A DNA stretch of 64,000 bases from Pseudomonas peradeniyensis (GCF_014268935.2 NZ_JABWRJ020000005.1:124001-188000), one strand, 5' to 3'. Positions 36,238 to 47,351 are shown, numbered from the stretch's first letter. Program-made: numbers and translations. The notes: a model not told the origin generated them from the sequence alone.

Positions 36238-37245
36238 ATGCTCGCCCTCGGCAAACTGCTTGAGCTGACCCTGACCGATCACGAACCGGCCGAGAAGACC
36301 CAAGTGACCACCCGGGGCGTGCGTTTGCGCTGGCTGGGGGAGGGCGCACTGGAAGTGCGTCCGCCCGAAGGTGAGGATTGCGGGCTCGACCTGCTGTTGT
36401 CGGCCGGTATCCATGGCAACGAGACGGCGCCGATCGAGCTGCTTGAAAGGCTGCTGCACGGTGTTGCAAACGGCAAGATCAAGCCGCGTGCGCGGGTGCT
36501 GTTCCTGTTCGGCAACCCGGCGGCGATCCGCAAGGGCGAGCGCTTCATCGAGCAGGACATCAACCGCCTGTTCAATGGCCGCCACGAACTCTCCAGTGGT
36601 TTCGAGGCACTGCGCGCCGCCGAGCTCGAACAGTTTGCCCGGGTGTTCTTCAGCAAGCCCGAGCGCACCCGCCTGCATTACGACCTGCATACCGCCATTC
36701 GCGGCTCCAAGATCGAACAGTTCGCGCTGTATCCCTACAAGGAAGGTCGCCGGCATTCCCGTCGCGAACTGGCCCGTCTGGCCGCGGCCGGAATGGAAGC
36801 GGTCCTGCTGCAGAGCAAGTCGTCGATCACCTTCAGCGCGTTCACCTACGAACAGCTCGATGCTGAGGCCTTCACCCTGGAGCTCGGCAAGGCCCGGCCG
36901 TTCGGGCAGAACGAAGAGGTCAACCTCGACCGGCTAGAGGAGCGCCTGATCCAGCTCATCGAGGATACCGAGCCGCAAACCGAGCAGTCCCTGGATGGCC
37001 TCAAGCTGTTCAGCGTCGCCCGCGAGATCATCAAGCACAGCGAAAGCTTCCACCTGCACCTGCCGGCGGACATCGAGAACTTCTCCGAGCTGAGCAAGGG
37101 TTACCTGCTGGCCGAAGACCTGGCCGAGACGCGCTGGGTGGTGGAGGAGGAGGGCGCGCGGATCATCTTCCCCAACCCCAAGGTGAAGAACGGGTTGCGC
37201 GCCGGCATCCTGATCGTGCCGGATTCGGGGCAACGACTGGTTTGA
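36238..37245 (+). CDS. aruE: Succinylglutamate desuccinylase AruE
   Basis: The 335-residue zinc hydrolase of the aspartoacylase/AstE family has the metal motif GIHGNETAP (His and Glu ligands) near residue 60, NPAAIRKGERFIEQDINRLF, and the third ligand region HYDLHTAIRGSK. It splits succinylglutamate into succinate and glutamate, the last step of the pathway. The ATG at 36238 follows AAGGAAGCGCCT. A REP pair comes after the stop. Confidence 0.92.
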   Translation: MLALGKLLELTLTDHEPAEKTQVTTRGVRLRWLGEGALEVRPPEGEDCGLDLLLSAGIHGNETAPIELLERLLHGVANGKIKPRARVLFLFGNPAAIRKGERFIEQDINRLFNGRHELSSGFEALRAAELEQFARVFFSKPERTRLHYDLHTAIRGSKIEQFALYPYKEGRRHSRRELARLAAAGMEAVLLQSKSSITFSAFTYEQLDAEAFTLELGKARPFGQNEEVNLDRLEERLIQLIEDTEPQTEQSLDGLKLFSVAREIIKHSESFHLHLPADIENFSELSKGYLLAEDLAETRWVVEEEGARIIFPNPKVKNGLRAGILIVPDSGQRLV

Positions 37246-37273
37246 TGCCATCCATTGCAGGTACCTGAACTTG

Positions 37274-37366
37274 GCGTGGGAGCGGGCTTGCCCCGCGATT
37301 GCGTCTGGCCTGGCGGGCACCTTGGTGCAATCGGGTGCCGATCGCGGGGCAAGCCCGCTCCCACGC
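37274..37366. repeat. REP inverted pair after aruE
   Basis: GCGTGGGAGCGGGCTTGCCC and its inverted copy flank about 38 bases, which contain a further small hairpin (GGTGCAATCGGGTGCC region). Confidence 0.88.
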
Positions 37367-37651
37367 TACAGCGTCAGCGTGATTTTGGATCCCTTCGGTG
37401 ATGAAATTCTTTTAATTCACCAACCTGTTAATTTTCCCCGCCCTGGGACCGTAATTGGCTTGCCAGTAGCGAAACGCTGGCTTTAGCATCGCGGTCATGC
37501 CGTTTTCAATTGCTGTAGTCCGACAAACCGTCCATTCGACGGTTTCTATCGCATAAACACACTGCACCGAGACTGCAGGACCGATATAATGCGGCCCTTT
37601 GCCGTCGTTTCGTCGATTCGACGTGTGGCCGCCGTTTCCGTGGAAGAACCT
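37367..37651 (+). promoter_or_regulatory. alaS promoter region with hairpin
   Basis: A perfect -10 TATAAT lies at 37585-37590, but I see no good -35. AAACCGTC and GACGGTTT at 37525-37545 form an 8-bp hairpin upstream of it. The stretch near 37385-37440 is A+T-rich. No gene is apparent. Confidence 0.5.
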
Positions 37652-40276
<2,625 letters not shown>

Positions 40277-40277
40277 G

Positions 40278-40314
40278 ATGGCGGGGGCGTCGGTCTAGTC
40301 GGCGTCCCCGCCAT
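40278..40314. terminator. Inverted repeat between alaS and lysC
   Basis: ATGGCGGGG and CCCCGCCAT form a 9-bp stem right after the alaS stop. T-rich GTTTTTTGGGG follows 10 bases later, so termination may be partial. Confidence 0.6.
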
Positions 40315-40359
40315 GTTGGATTGTTTTTTGGGGCCCTTGAGGGCTGAGGCACCTTTGAA

Positions 40360-41595
40360 ATGGCGTTGATCGTACAGAAATTTGGCGGTACCTCTGTCGG
40401 TTCCATCGAGCGGATCGAGCAGGTTGCCGACAAGGTCAAGAAATTCCGCGAGCAAGGCACCGACCTGGTGGTTGTGCTGTCGGCGATGAGCGGGGAAACC
40501 AATCGCCTGATCGACCTGGCGAAGCAGATCACCGACAAGCCCGAACCCCGCGAGCTGGACGTGATCGTCTCGACCGGCGAGCAGGTCACCATCGCCTTGC
40601 TGTCCATGGCCCTGATGAAGCGCGGCGTGCCGGCGGTGTCCTACACCGGCAACCAGGTGCGCATCCTCACCGACAGCGCGCACAACAAGGCGCGCATCCT
40701 GCAGATCGACGACCAGAAGATCCGCGCCGACCTCAAGGCTGGCCGGGTCGTGGTGGTCGCCGGTTTCCAGGGCGTCGACGAGCACGGCAACATCACCACC
40801 CTCGGCCGTGGCGGCTCCGACACCACCGGCGTGGCCCTGGCGGCGGCGCTGAAGGCCGACGAGTGCCAGATCTACACCGATGTCGATGGCGTCTACACCA
40901 CCGACCCGCGTGTCGTGCCCCAGGCCCAGCGCCTGGAGAAGATCACCTTCGAGGAGATGCTGGAAATGGCCAGCCTCGGCTCCAAGGTGCTGCAGATCCG
41001 CTCGGTGGAGTTCGCCGGCAAGTACAACGTCCCGCTGCGCGTGCTGCACAGCTTCAAGGAGGGTCCGGGTACCCTCATTACCATCGATGAAGAGGAATCC
41101 ATGGAACAGCCGATCATTTCCGGTATCGCCTTCAACCGTGATGAGGCCAAGCTGACCATTCGTGGCGTCCCGGATACCCCGGGCGTCGCCTTCAAGATCC
41201 TCGGCCCGATCAGCGCGGCCAACATCGAAGTCGACATGATCGTGCAGAACGTCTCGCACGATAACACCACCGACTTCACCTTCACCGTGCACCGCAACGA
41301 GTACGAGAAGGCGTTGAGCGTGCTGGAGAACACTGCCCGCGAAATTGGCGCGCGTGAAGTGATCGGCGACACCAAGATCGCCAAGGTGTCGATCGTCGGT
41401 GTCGGCATGCGCTCCCACGCGGGCGTTGCCAGCCGCATGTTCGAGGCCCTGGCCAAGGAGAGCATCAACATCCAGATGATCTCCACCTCCGAGATCAAGG
41501 TCTCGGTGGTGATCGAAGAGAAGTACCTGGAGTTGGCCGTGCGCGCGCTGCACACCGCGTTCGAGCTCGACGCACCCGCCCGACAGGGTGAGTGA
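40360..41595 (+). CDS. lysC: Aspartate kinase
   Basis: The 411-residue monofunctional kinase begins MALIVQKFGGTSVGSIERIE, the aspartokinase signature. It contains GFQGVDEHGNITTLGRGGSD for substrate binding and two C-terminal ACT domains (ISGIAFNRDEAKLTIRGVPD and VSIVGVGMRSHAGVASRMFE) for lysine/threonine feedback. It phosphorylates aspartate in the first step to Lys, Thr, Met and diaminopimelate. Its alpha and beta forms may arise from an internal start, as in relatives; the internal Met at 41101 lies at the right place. Confidence 0.95.
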   Translation: MALIVQKFGGTSVGSIERIEQVADKVKKFREQGTDLVVVLSAMSGETNRLIDLAKQITDKPEPRELDVIVSTGEQVTIALLSMALMKRGVPAVSYTGNQVRILTDSAHNKARILQIDDQKIRADLKAGRVVVVAGFQGVDEHGNITTLGRGGSDTTGVALAAALKADECQIYTDVDGVYTTDPRVVPQAQRLEKITFEEMLEMASLGSKVLQIRSVEFAGKYNVPLRVLHSFKEGPGTLITIDEEESMEQPIISGIAFNRDEAKLTIRGVPDTPGVAFKILGPISAANIEVDMIVQNVSHDNTTDFTFTVHRNEYEKALSVLENTAREIGAREVIGDTKIAKVSIVGVGMRSHAGVASRMFEALAKESINIQMISTSEIKVSVVIEEKYLELAVRALHTAFELDAPARQGE

Positions 41596-41763
41596 CACGC
41601 TGCCTGGAGGGGCGCGGCTTGCCGCGCCCTTCGCGTTTCTGGTCGCTGCGGCTGTCCCTGTCCAGGCAGCCATGGCGGTCGATCCGGGCCAGTGCCGTCG
41701 TCCCCGGCCAAGGCCCTGCTTTCAAAGACTGTTGTCCCTGAAGATTCATGTGAGGAGAAAACT

Positions 41764-41952
41764 ATGCTGATTCTGACTCGTCGGTGCGCCGAGAGCCTGA
41801 TCATTGGTGACGGTGAGATCACCGTGACGGTCCTGGGTGTCAAAGGCAACCAGGTGCGTATTGGCGTTAGCGCGCCCAAGGAAGTGGCTGTTCACCGCGA
41901 GGAAATCTACCTGCGGATCAAGAAAGAGAAGGACGAGGAGCCAAGCCTTTAA
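41764..41952 (+). CDS. csrA: RNA-binding regulator CsrA/RsmA
   Basis: The 62-residue protein MLILTRRCAESLIIGDGEIT continues with GVKGNQVRIGVSAPKEVAVHREEIY, the complete CsrA fold. It binds GGA motifs in leaders of target mRNAs and is titrated by GacA-dependent small RNAs. It lies after lysC and before a tRNA-Ser gene, the usual place for rsmA in pseudomonads. It is followed by an A+T-only hairpin at about 41953-41979. Confidence 0.95.
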   Translation: MLILTRRCAESLIIGDGEITVTVLGVKGNQVRIGVSAPKEVAVHREEIYLRIKKEKDEEPSL

Positions 41953-41981
41953 TTTTTTTGAAGTTTTTTTCAAAAAAAGGG

Positions 41982-42010
41982 TTGCAAACGAGGAAGGGTG
42001 TGTTTAATAT
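41982..42010 (+). promoter_or_regulatory. Promoter of the tRNA-Ser/tRNA-Arg cluster
   Basis: TTGCAA and TAATAT are 17 bases apart. TCGCCTCG follows, a G+C-rich discriminator typical of stringently controlled stable RNA promoters. Confidence 0.75.
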
Positions 42011-42024
42011 TCGCCTCGTGTTGC

Positions 42025-42115
42025 GGTGAGGTGGCCGAGTGGCCGAAGGCGCTCCCCTGCTAAGGGAGTATACCTCATAAGGGTATCGGGGGTTCGAATC
42101 CCCCCTTCACCGCCA
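42025..42115 (+). tRNA. tRNA-Ser (GCT)
   Basis: A 91-base type II tRNA with encoded CCA. The acceptor arms GGTGAGG and CTTCACC pair. The anticodon loop CTGCTAA carries GCT, and the long variable arm (GTATACCTCATAAGGGTATC) marks a serine tRNA. It reads AGC/AGU codons. Confidence 0.95.
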
Positions 42116-42163
42116 TTATTTGCCTGGAGCGCTTAAAGCGATCCGAATGGCACAGCAAGACAC

Positions 42164-42240
42164 GGACTCATAGCTCAGCTGGATAGAGTACTCGGCTACG
42201 AACCGAGCGGTCGGAGGTTCGAATCCTCCTGAGTCCGCCA
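42164..42240 (+). tRNA. tRNA-Arg (ACG), copy 1
   Basis: 77 bases including CCA; acceptor GGACTCA pairs TGAGTCC. The anticodon stem CTCGG/CCGAG holds CTACGAA, so the anticodon is ACG. Its T-stem reads GGAGG/CCTCC, unlike the other three copies. Confidence 0.95.
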
Positions 42241-42310
42241 CTTTTGAAGTGGCTTTGCCTGCAAGGCTGCTTCAATCCACCAGTGGTAATCTGGTCTAAA
42301 ACTACCCCAC

Positions 42311-42387
42311 GGACTCATAGCTCAGCTGGATAGAGTACTCGGCTACGAACCGAGCGGTCGCAGGTTCGAATCCTGCTGAGTCCGCCA
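42311..42387 (+). tRNA. tRNA-Arg (ACG), copy 2
   Basis: 77 bases, with the same acceptor and anticodon arms as copy 1. The T-stem is GCAGG/CCTGC. The ACG anticodon is expected to be modified to ICG. Confidence 0.95.
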
Positions 42388-42459
42388 CTTTTGAAGTGGT
42401 TTTGCTTGCAAAGGCACTTCAACAAGCCAGTGGTAATCTGGCCTAAAACTACCAACCAC

Positions 42460-42536
42460 GGACTCATAGCTCAGCTGGATAGAGTACTCGGCTACGAACC
42501 GAGCGGTCGCAGGTTCGAATCCTGCTGAGTCCGCCA
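42460..42536 (+). tRNA. tRNA-Arg (ACG), copy 3
   Basis: 77 bases, identical to copy 2 as far as I can read. The spacers between copies are also near-identical (AAGTGG...CAGTGGTAATCTGG), so the unit is tandemly duplicated. Confidence 0.95.
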
Positions 42537-42609
42537 CTTTTTGAAGTGGCTCTGCTTGCAAAGACGCTTCAACAAGCCAGTGGTAATCTGGTCTAAAACT
42601 ACCGACCAC

Positions 42610-42686
42610 GGACTCATAGCTCAGCTGGATAGAGTACTCGGCTACGAACCGAGCGGTCGCAGGTTCGAATCCTGCTGAGTCCGCCA
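42610..42686 (+). tRNA. tRNA-Arg (ACG), copy 4
   Basis: 77 bases, identical to copies 2 and 3. It is the last of the cluster and is followed by a terminator. Confidence 0.95.
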
Positions 42687-42696
42687 TACATCAAGA

Positions 42697-42725
42697 AGCC
42701 CGCTCATTAGAGCGGGCTTTTTGTT
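42697..42725 (+). terminator. Intrinsic terminator of the tRNA cluster
   Basis: AGCCCGCTC and GAGCGGGCT pair around ATTA, followed by TTTTTGTTTTT. Confidence 0.92.
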
Positions 42726-43084
42726 TTTCTGGCGCGCTGAATTGTCACGGATGTCCATCTACGCTGTTCTGTAGAGGCTCCCGAAAGGAATCGGCGCTGC
42801 AAATCGAACCGGCACACGACCAATGTGCTTTTCACGCCAGAGCGACCGTCGCACTGATGGCTTCGAGCGTTGTCACAGCTTTAGCGCGCAAACGATTGTT
42901 CTGGCCAAAAATTTAAGCGATCCGACAGCTTACACAGTGTATGATTGCGCCCGTCAGCCCCGCCGGGGCTTGTGGAATCCCACCATGGACTTACCCAGTA
43001 GTTACTCGCTAACACGCTTCATACAGCCAGATCTGACCGATTGATTCTCCCGGCGTGCTCCGCTGCTGGGAGTGGAGTTCGCCT
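42726..43084 (+). promoter_or_regulatory. Leader region of mgtE
   Basis: A 359-base gap. It holds a possible -10 (TATGAT, 42940-42945) without a clear -35, a small hairpin AGCCCC-GCC-GGGGCT near 42956, and a 19-codon frame (ATG at 42985, MDLPSSYSLTRFIQPDLTD) ending 41 bases before mgtE. I recognise no known magnesium riboswitch. Confidence 0.4.
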
Positions 43085-44527
43085 ATGACCGAAATCGAAG
43101 TAAAGAAAGCCCAAGACAGCCTGCAGGATCGCCTGGCCCAGGTGATTGAACTGCTGCAGCGCCAGCGGGTGGTCGAGGACCTGACGCACCGTCAGGAAGG
43201 TCATCACCATGACCTGGTGGAAAACCTCGTCCACCGCCAGAACCTTGTCGAACTGCAGCGCAAGCTCGACGATCTGCACCCCGCCGACATCGCCTATATC
43301 CTCGAAGCCTTGCCGCTGGACGACCGCCTGACGGTCTGGCAGTTGGTGCGCTCGGATCGCGACGGCGACATCCTGCTCGAAGTCTCCGATGCCGTGCGCC
43401 AGACCCTGATCGCCGACATGGACGATCACGAGCTGCTGGCCGCCGCCAAGGAGATGGACGCCGACGAACTCGCCGACCTGGCGCCGGAGCTGCCCCGCGA
43501 CGTCGTGCACGAGCTCATGGAAAGCCTCGATGCCCAGCAGCGCGAGCGTGTGCGCTCGGCTCTGAGCTATGACGAAGAGCAAGTCGGCGCGCTGATGGAC
43601 TTCGAGATGGTCACCATCCGCGAAGACGTCAGTCTCGAGGTGGTATTGCGTTACCTGCGCCGGCTCAAGGAGCTGCCAGGGCACACCGACAAGCTGTTCG
43701 TCGTCGATTACGATGGCATTCTCAAAGGTGTGCTGCCGATCAAGCGGTTGCTGGTCAATGACCCGGACAAGAAAGTCGCGGAGGTCATGGCCAATGACCC
43801 GGTGACCTTCCACCCCGAGGAAGATGCCTACGACGCCGCCCTGGCCTTCGAGCGCTACGACCTGGTTTCTGCCCCCGTGGTGGACAAGAACGAGCGCCTG
43901 ATCGGCCGTCTGACCATCGATGAAATGGTCGACCTGATTCGTGAAGAGAGCGAGAGCGAAGTGCTCAACATGGCCGGTCTGCGCGAGGAGGAAGACATCT
44001 TCGCCTCGGTCTGGCGCTCGCTGCGCAACCGTTGGGCTTGGCTGGCCATCAACCTGATCACCGCATTCGTCGCCTCGCGGGTGATCGGTCTGTTCGAAGG
44101 CTCCATCGAGAAGCTGGTGGCGCTGGCGGCGCTGATGCCGATCGTGGCGGGTATCGGCGGCAACTCGGGTAACCAGACCATCACCATGATCGTGCGCGCC
44201 ATGGCCCTCGACCAGGTGTCGCCGGGCAATACCAGCCGCCTGATGCGCAAGGAACTGGCGGTGTCGCTGCTCAATGGCCTGATCTGGGGTGGCGTGATCG
44301 GTGTCGTGGCGTTCTGGCTCTATGGCAGCTGGTCGCTGGGCCTGGTAATGACTGCGGCAATGACCCTTAACCTGTTGCTGGCTGCCTTGATGGGGGTGCT
44401 GATCCCGATGACGCTGACGCGCCTGGGGCGTGATCCGGCGATGGGGTCGAGTGTGATGATTACGGCGGTCACCGACAGCGGCGGGTTCTTTATCTTCCTC
44501 GGCCTGGCCACGCTGTTCCTGCTGTAA
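43085..44527 (+). CDS. mgtE: Magnesium transporter MgtE
   Basis: The 480-residue protein has an N-terminal MgtE helical domain (LDDLHPADIAYILEALPLDD, about residues 60-79) and a CBS pair (MDFEMVTIREDVSLEVVLRY and VMANDPVTFHPEED). Five C-terminal membrane helices include ALAALMPIVAGIGGNSGNQT, the Mg2+ pore signature. The CBS domains sense Mg2+ and gate the channel. The ATG at 43085 is preceded by GGAGTGGAG. A terminator follows. Confidence 0.93.
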   Translation: MTEIEVKKAQDSLQDRLAQVIELLQRQRVVEDLTHRQEGHHHDLVENLVHRQNLVELQRKLDDLHPADIAYILEALPLDDRLTVWQLVRSDRDGDILLEVSDAVRQTLIADMDDHELLAAAKEMDADELADLAPELPRDVVHELMESLDAQQRERVRSALSYDEEQVGALMDFEMVTIREDVSLEVVLRYLRRLKELPGHTDKLFVVDYDGILKGVLPIKRLLVNDPDKKVAEVMANDPVTFHPEEDAYDAALAFERYDLVSAPVVDKNERLIGRLTIDEMVDLIREESESEVLNMAGLREEEDIFASVWRSLRNRWAWLAINLITAFVASRVIGLFEGSIEKLVALAALMPIVAGIGGNSGNQTITMIVRAMALDQVSPGNTSRLMRKELAVSLLNGLIWGGVIGVVAFWLYGSWSLGLVMTAAMTLNLLLAALMGVLIPMTLTRLGRDPAMGSSVMITAVTDSGGFFIFLGLATLFLL

Positions 44528-44587
44528 GGGTTGGGTTCAGGGCGCTCCTACAGGGGCGTGTGTTACCCCATCGCAATCACCAGATGC

Positions 44588-44615
44588 AAAAAAGCCAGCT
44601 TGCGCTGGCTTTTTT
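44588..44615. terminator. Bidirectional terminator between mgtE and amrZ
   Basis: AAAAAAGCCAGC, TTGC loop, GCTGGCTTTTTT: A run before and T run after a perfect stem, between convergent genes. Confidence 0.92.
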
Positions 44616-44637
44616 GTGGGCGATGTCCCGGGCTGGA

Positions 44638-44964
44638 TCAGGACGCGTCGGCGGCCATTTCCACATCGTGAGCGATGAGGGCGACCAGCGCATTCTGCTG
44701 GCGGTGGGACAGCTGGCGGAAGCGCTGCAGCAGTTCACGTTCGTGGAGGCTGAGCTCTGGGCTGTCCAGGCGCATGCTCAGTTCATCACCCAGGGCACCT
44801 TCCTGGATAAGGCTCTGCTCCAGGCGGGCGATGATTTCGGAGTTCATGCTGCGGTGGTGGTTGCGCGCTACCTCGGCAATGCGCTCACGCATCCCGTCTG
44901 GCAGGCGGACGACAAACTTGTCAGCGGTGCGGCTCGAATAGATAGCCTGTTTCATTGGGCGCAT
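44638..44964 (-). CDS. amrZ: AmrZ ribbon-helix-helix regulator
   Basis: The 108-residue protein MRPMKQAIYSSRTADKFVVR continues with LPDGMRERIAEVARNHHRSM and NSEIIARLEQSL, the Arc-type ribbon-helix-helix of AmrZ. The C-terminal segment LDSPELSLHERELLQRFRQL is also conserved. AmrZ tetramers control alginate, motility, biofilm and c-di-GMP genes. The start at 44964 lacks an obvious ribosome site; the ATG 9 bases inside is an alternative. It converges with mgtE. Confidence 0.92.
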   Translation of the reverse strand: MRPMKQAIYSSRTADKFVVRLPDGMRERIAEVARNHHRSMNSEIIARLEQSLIQEGALGDELSMRLDSPELSLHERELLQRFRQLSHRQQNALVALIAHDVEMAADAS

Positions 44965-45310
44965 ATAAATTGACCGGTTGTTCTGGTTCAGGGGGAGCGG
45001 TTCGCAAATTGGCCGCACGGTGGAAGTACGACCGCGGCGACGACAAAATGTTCAACCGTGATTTGATTTTGGTTCTTCATCTTGCCTCAGGGTCGCCGTT
45101 TCCTTGGCGTCAATTCTGTGACAAATAGTGATCTCGATAAAGGCTTTTTGCCAGTACCAATTATCAGAAATGAGCACTGGTTTGAAAAGTTTCACATTCA
45201 TCGAATTGCACCGGCGTCAGACAAATGCCGTCAAAATCTGGTAAAAGACGGTAAAGGCCTGGGGAAAATCCTGGAATGCGCTGGTTTCCCATACATTGAG
45301 CATAGTGGCT
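44965..45310. other. Intergenic region between amrZ and phnN
   Basis: The divergent genes are separated by about 345 bases, with clear A+T enrichment at about 45040-45270. A 79-codon TTG-initiated frame at 45082-45321 overlaps the phnN start and has no family features. Short direct motifs such as GGTAAAAGACGGTAAAGG (near 45240) occur. No RNA gene could be recognised. Confidence 0.45.
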
Positions 45311-45934
45311 ATGCAATATGACGCAAGCGGTGGGGCGGCCTCAAGGGGGCGCCTGATATTCCTCATGGGACCGTCGGGTTCGGGAAAAGATTCCCTGATC
45401 GATGCGGCGCGTGAGCGATTGTTCGCCCAGGGCGTCGAAATCGCCCGACGGGTCATCACGCGCTCGGCCGAGGCCAAGGGCGAAGCCGCGCTCGGAGTGA
45501 GTGTCGAGCGCTTCGAGGCGATGCGCGAGGCGGGGGCGTTTTCCCTGGACTGGCAGGCGAATGGCCTGAGCTATGGCATCCCCGCACAGTTGGACGCGTG
45601 GCTCGCCGCAGGGCGGTCGGTGCTGGTCAATGGTTCGCGTGCCTACCTGGCCAACGCCCGGCAGCGCTATCCCGACCTGGTGGCCGTGGGGCTGACGGTT
45701 TCCCAGCAAGCGCTACGGCAGCGATTGCTGGCCAGGGGGCGGGAGAGCAATGAAGAGATCGAGCAGCGCCTGGCCCGCAACTTCAGGTTGCAGGCCTATG
45801 ATCCCGGCGTGCATGTCGTGGACAACTCCGCTTCGCTGGCCAGCGCGGTCGAGGCGTTGCTCGCGCTGTTGCGCAGCGAAGGCGTGATCGCCGACGCGGC
45901 GGGGAAAAAGCCGACGTGCAAAATGCCCGATTGA
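45311..45934 (+). CDS. phnN: Ribose 1,5-bisphosphate phosphokinase PhnN
   Basis: This 207-residue P-loop kinase has Walker A LMGPSGSGKDSLI, the guanylate kinase-like ARRVITRS and FSLDWQANGLSYGIP, and RESNEEIEQRLAR. PhnN makes PRPP from ribose 1,5-bisphosphate, normally at the end of the phosphonate (C-P lyase) pathway. Here it stands alone: no other phn gene is nearby. The ATG at 45311 is chosen over an upstream TTG at 45296; both have weak ribosome sites. Confidence 0.85.
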   Translation: MQYDASGGAASRGRLIFLMGPSGSGKDSLIDAARERLFAQGVEIARRVITRSAEAKGEAALGVSVERFEAMREAGAFSLDWQANGLSYGIPAQLDAWLAAGRSVLVNGSRAYLANARQRYPDLVAVGLTVSQQALRQRLLARGRESNEEIEQRLARNFRLQAYDPGVHVVDNSASLASAVEALLALLRSEGVIADAAGKKPTCKMPD

Positions 45935-45937
45935 TAC

Positions 45938-45966
45938 ATGACAAATGCCCACACGCTGGTTAACAT
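45938..45966 (+). promoter_or_regulatory. Promoter of tRNA-Arg (CCT)
   Basis: ATGACA and TAACAT are 17 bases apart, followed by a G+C-rich discriminator (GCTCGCCG). It starts right after the phnN stop codon, 43 bases before the tRNA. Confidence 0.6.
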
Positions 45967-46008
45967 GCTCGCCGTCCCCGCCGCACAGCGTCTGTTGTCG
46001 GCTCCAGT

Positions 46009-46085
46009 GTCTCAGTAGCTCAATTGGATAGAGCATCCCCCTCCTAAGGGGAAGGTTGGCAGTTCGAACCTGCCCTGGGACGCCA
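46009..46085 (+). tRNA. tRNA-Arg (CCT)
   Basis: 77 bases with encoded CCA. GTCTCAG pairs CTGGGAC with one G-T pair. The anticodon loop CTCCTAA, closed by CCCC/GGGG, carries CCT, reading the rare AGG codon. I found no duplicated 3' end nearby that would mark an integrated element. Confidence 0.95.
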
Positions 46086-46112
46086 TTTCCCCCCCATTCC
46101 CCTTGTCTTCGT

Positions 46113-47315
46113 TCAACGAACCTGAGCGCTTGCCTGCGGCTGCCGCGTCGTGCGGCTGTAGCTCAGGGCGAAGTGTGCCGCCAGCCCGAAGATCAGCCCC
46201 CAGAACGCGGCGCCAAGACCGAGCAGGCTCATGCCCGATGCGGTGACCAGGAAGGTGATCAGCGCTGGCTCCCGCTGTTTTTCGTCACTCATGGCGCCCG
46301 CCAGGCCGTTGGCAATGGCACCGAACAGTGCCAGGCCGGCGAGGGCGGCGATCAGTTCCCTCGGCAGGGCGGCGAACACCGAGGCCAGCGTGGCGCCGAA
46401 GCTGCCCATCAGCAGGTAGAAGACGCCGCAGGCCATGCCGGCGATATAGCGCTTATCCGGGTTCTCGTGGGCCTCGCGGCCGGTGCAGATGGCGGCGGTG
46501 ATCGCCGCCAGGTTGACGCCGTGGCAGCCGAACGGCGCCAGCAGCAGCGAACCCAGGGCGGTGACCGAGACGATCGGGCGTGCCGGTACCTGGTAGCCGG
46601 AGGTGCGCAGCACCGCGATACCGGGCACCGACTGGCCGGTGAGTGACACCAGGGCCAGGGGCAGGGCGATATTGACGATGGCCTGCCAACTCCACTGCGG
46701 GCTGGTCCAGGTCGGGACGGTCATTTCCAGCACCAGGGCCTGGGTGTCCAGCTGGCCCAGGCCGGCAGCGAGGCCGCAACCGACGATCAGCACCGAAAGA
46801 ATCGCGTAGCGCGGCGACAAGCGCTTGAACAGCAGGTAGCTCGCCAGCATCGACAGTACCAGCACGGGCTGCAGGCGGATCGAGCTGAACAGCTCGGCGC
46901 CGAAGCGGAACAGGATGCCGGCCAGCATCGCCGCGGCAATGGCCTTGGGCAGGCGATTCATCAGCTTGTCGAAAGCGCCGCTCAGGGCGATCACGGCAAT
47001 CAGCAGCGAGGCGACGATGTAGGCGCCCACCGCCTGGGCCAGTGACACACTCGGTAGCATCGACACCAGTAGCGCCGCGCCGGGCGTGGACCAGGCGGTG
47101 ATCACCGGCACCCGCAGTTTCCAGCTCAGCAGCAGGCCGGTCAGGCCGCTGCCGATGGAGATGGCCCAGATCCAAGAGGCGGTCGCGGCGCTGTCCAGGC
47201 CTGCCTGGTCAGCGGCCTGGAACACGATGATCAAGGGGCCTGCGTAGGAGATGATCACGGCGATCAGGCCGGCGACCAGGGCGGAGAGGGAAAAATCCTT
47301 TCTGAGGTTGTCCAT
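46113..47315 (-). CDS. benE: BenE-type benzoate/H+ symporter family transporter
   Basis: The 400-residue protein has about twelve helices. Typical parts are MDNLRKDFSLSALVAGLIAV, then PVITAWSTPGAALLVSMLP, GQSVPGIAVLRTSGYQVPAR and APFGCHGVNLAAITAAICTG. The family includes benzoate carriers, but no benzoate-degradation gene lies here. Instead it is divergent from a MocR regulator, so its substrate could be another small ring compound. The gene is close to tRNA-Arg(CCT). Confidence 0.8.
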   Translation of the reverse strand: MDNLRKDFSLSALVAGLIAVIISYAGPLIIVFQAADQAGLDSAATASWIWAISIGSGLTGLLLSWKLRVPVITAWSTPGAALLVSMLPSVSLAQAVGAYIVASLLIAVIALSGAFDKLMNRLPKAIAAAMLAGILFRFGAELFSSIRLQPVLVLSMLASYLLFKRLSPRYAILSVLIVGCGLAAGLGQLDTQALVLEMTVPTWTSPQWSWQAIVNIALPLALVSLTGQSVPGIAVLRTSGYQVPARPIVSVTALGSLLLAPFGCHGVNLAAITAAICTGREAHENPDKRYIAGMACGVFYLLMGSFGATLASVFAALPRELIAALAGLALFGAIANGLAGAMSDEKQREPALITFLVTASGMSLLGLGAAFWGLIFGLAAHFALSYSRTTRQPQASAQVR

Positions 47316-47351
47316 GGCGAGTCCAGGTGAGTTGATTGATTCGATTGAGTC

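Noticed and set aside
41953..41980. T-rich/A-rich stem after csrA as a strong terminator
   Set aside because: The stem is made almost only of A-T pairs and would be weak; csrA may read through toward the tRNA promoter.
42343..42687. Reverse-strand frame with repeated DSAGFEPATARF segments
   Set aside because: It is the antisense of the tandem tRNA-Arg genes, a well-known spurious protein.
45082..45321. 79-codon frame upstream of phnN
   Set aside because: It starts with TTG, has no ribosome site or family features, and overlaps the phnN start.
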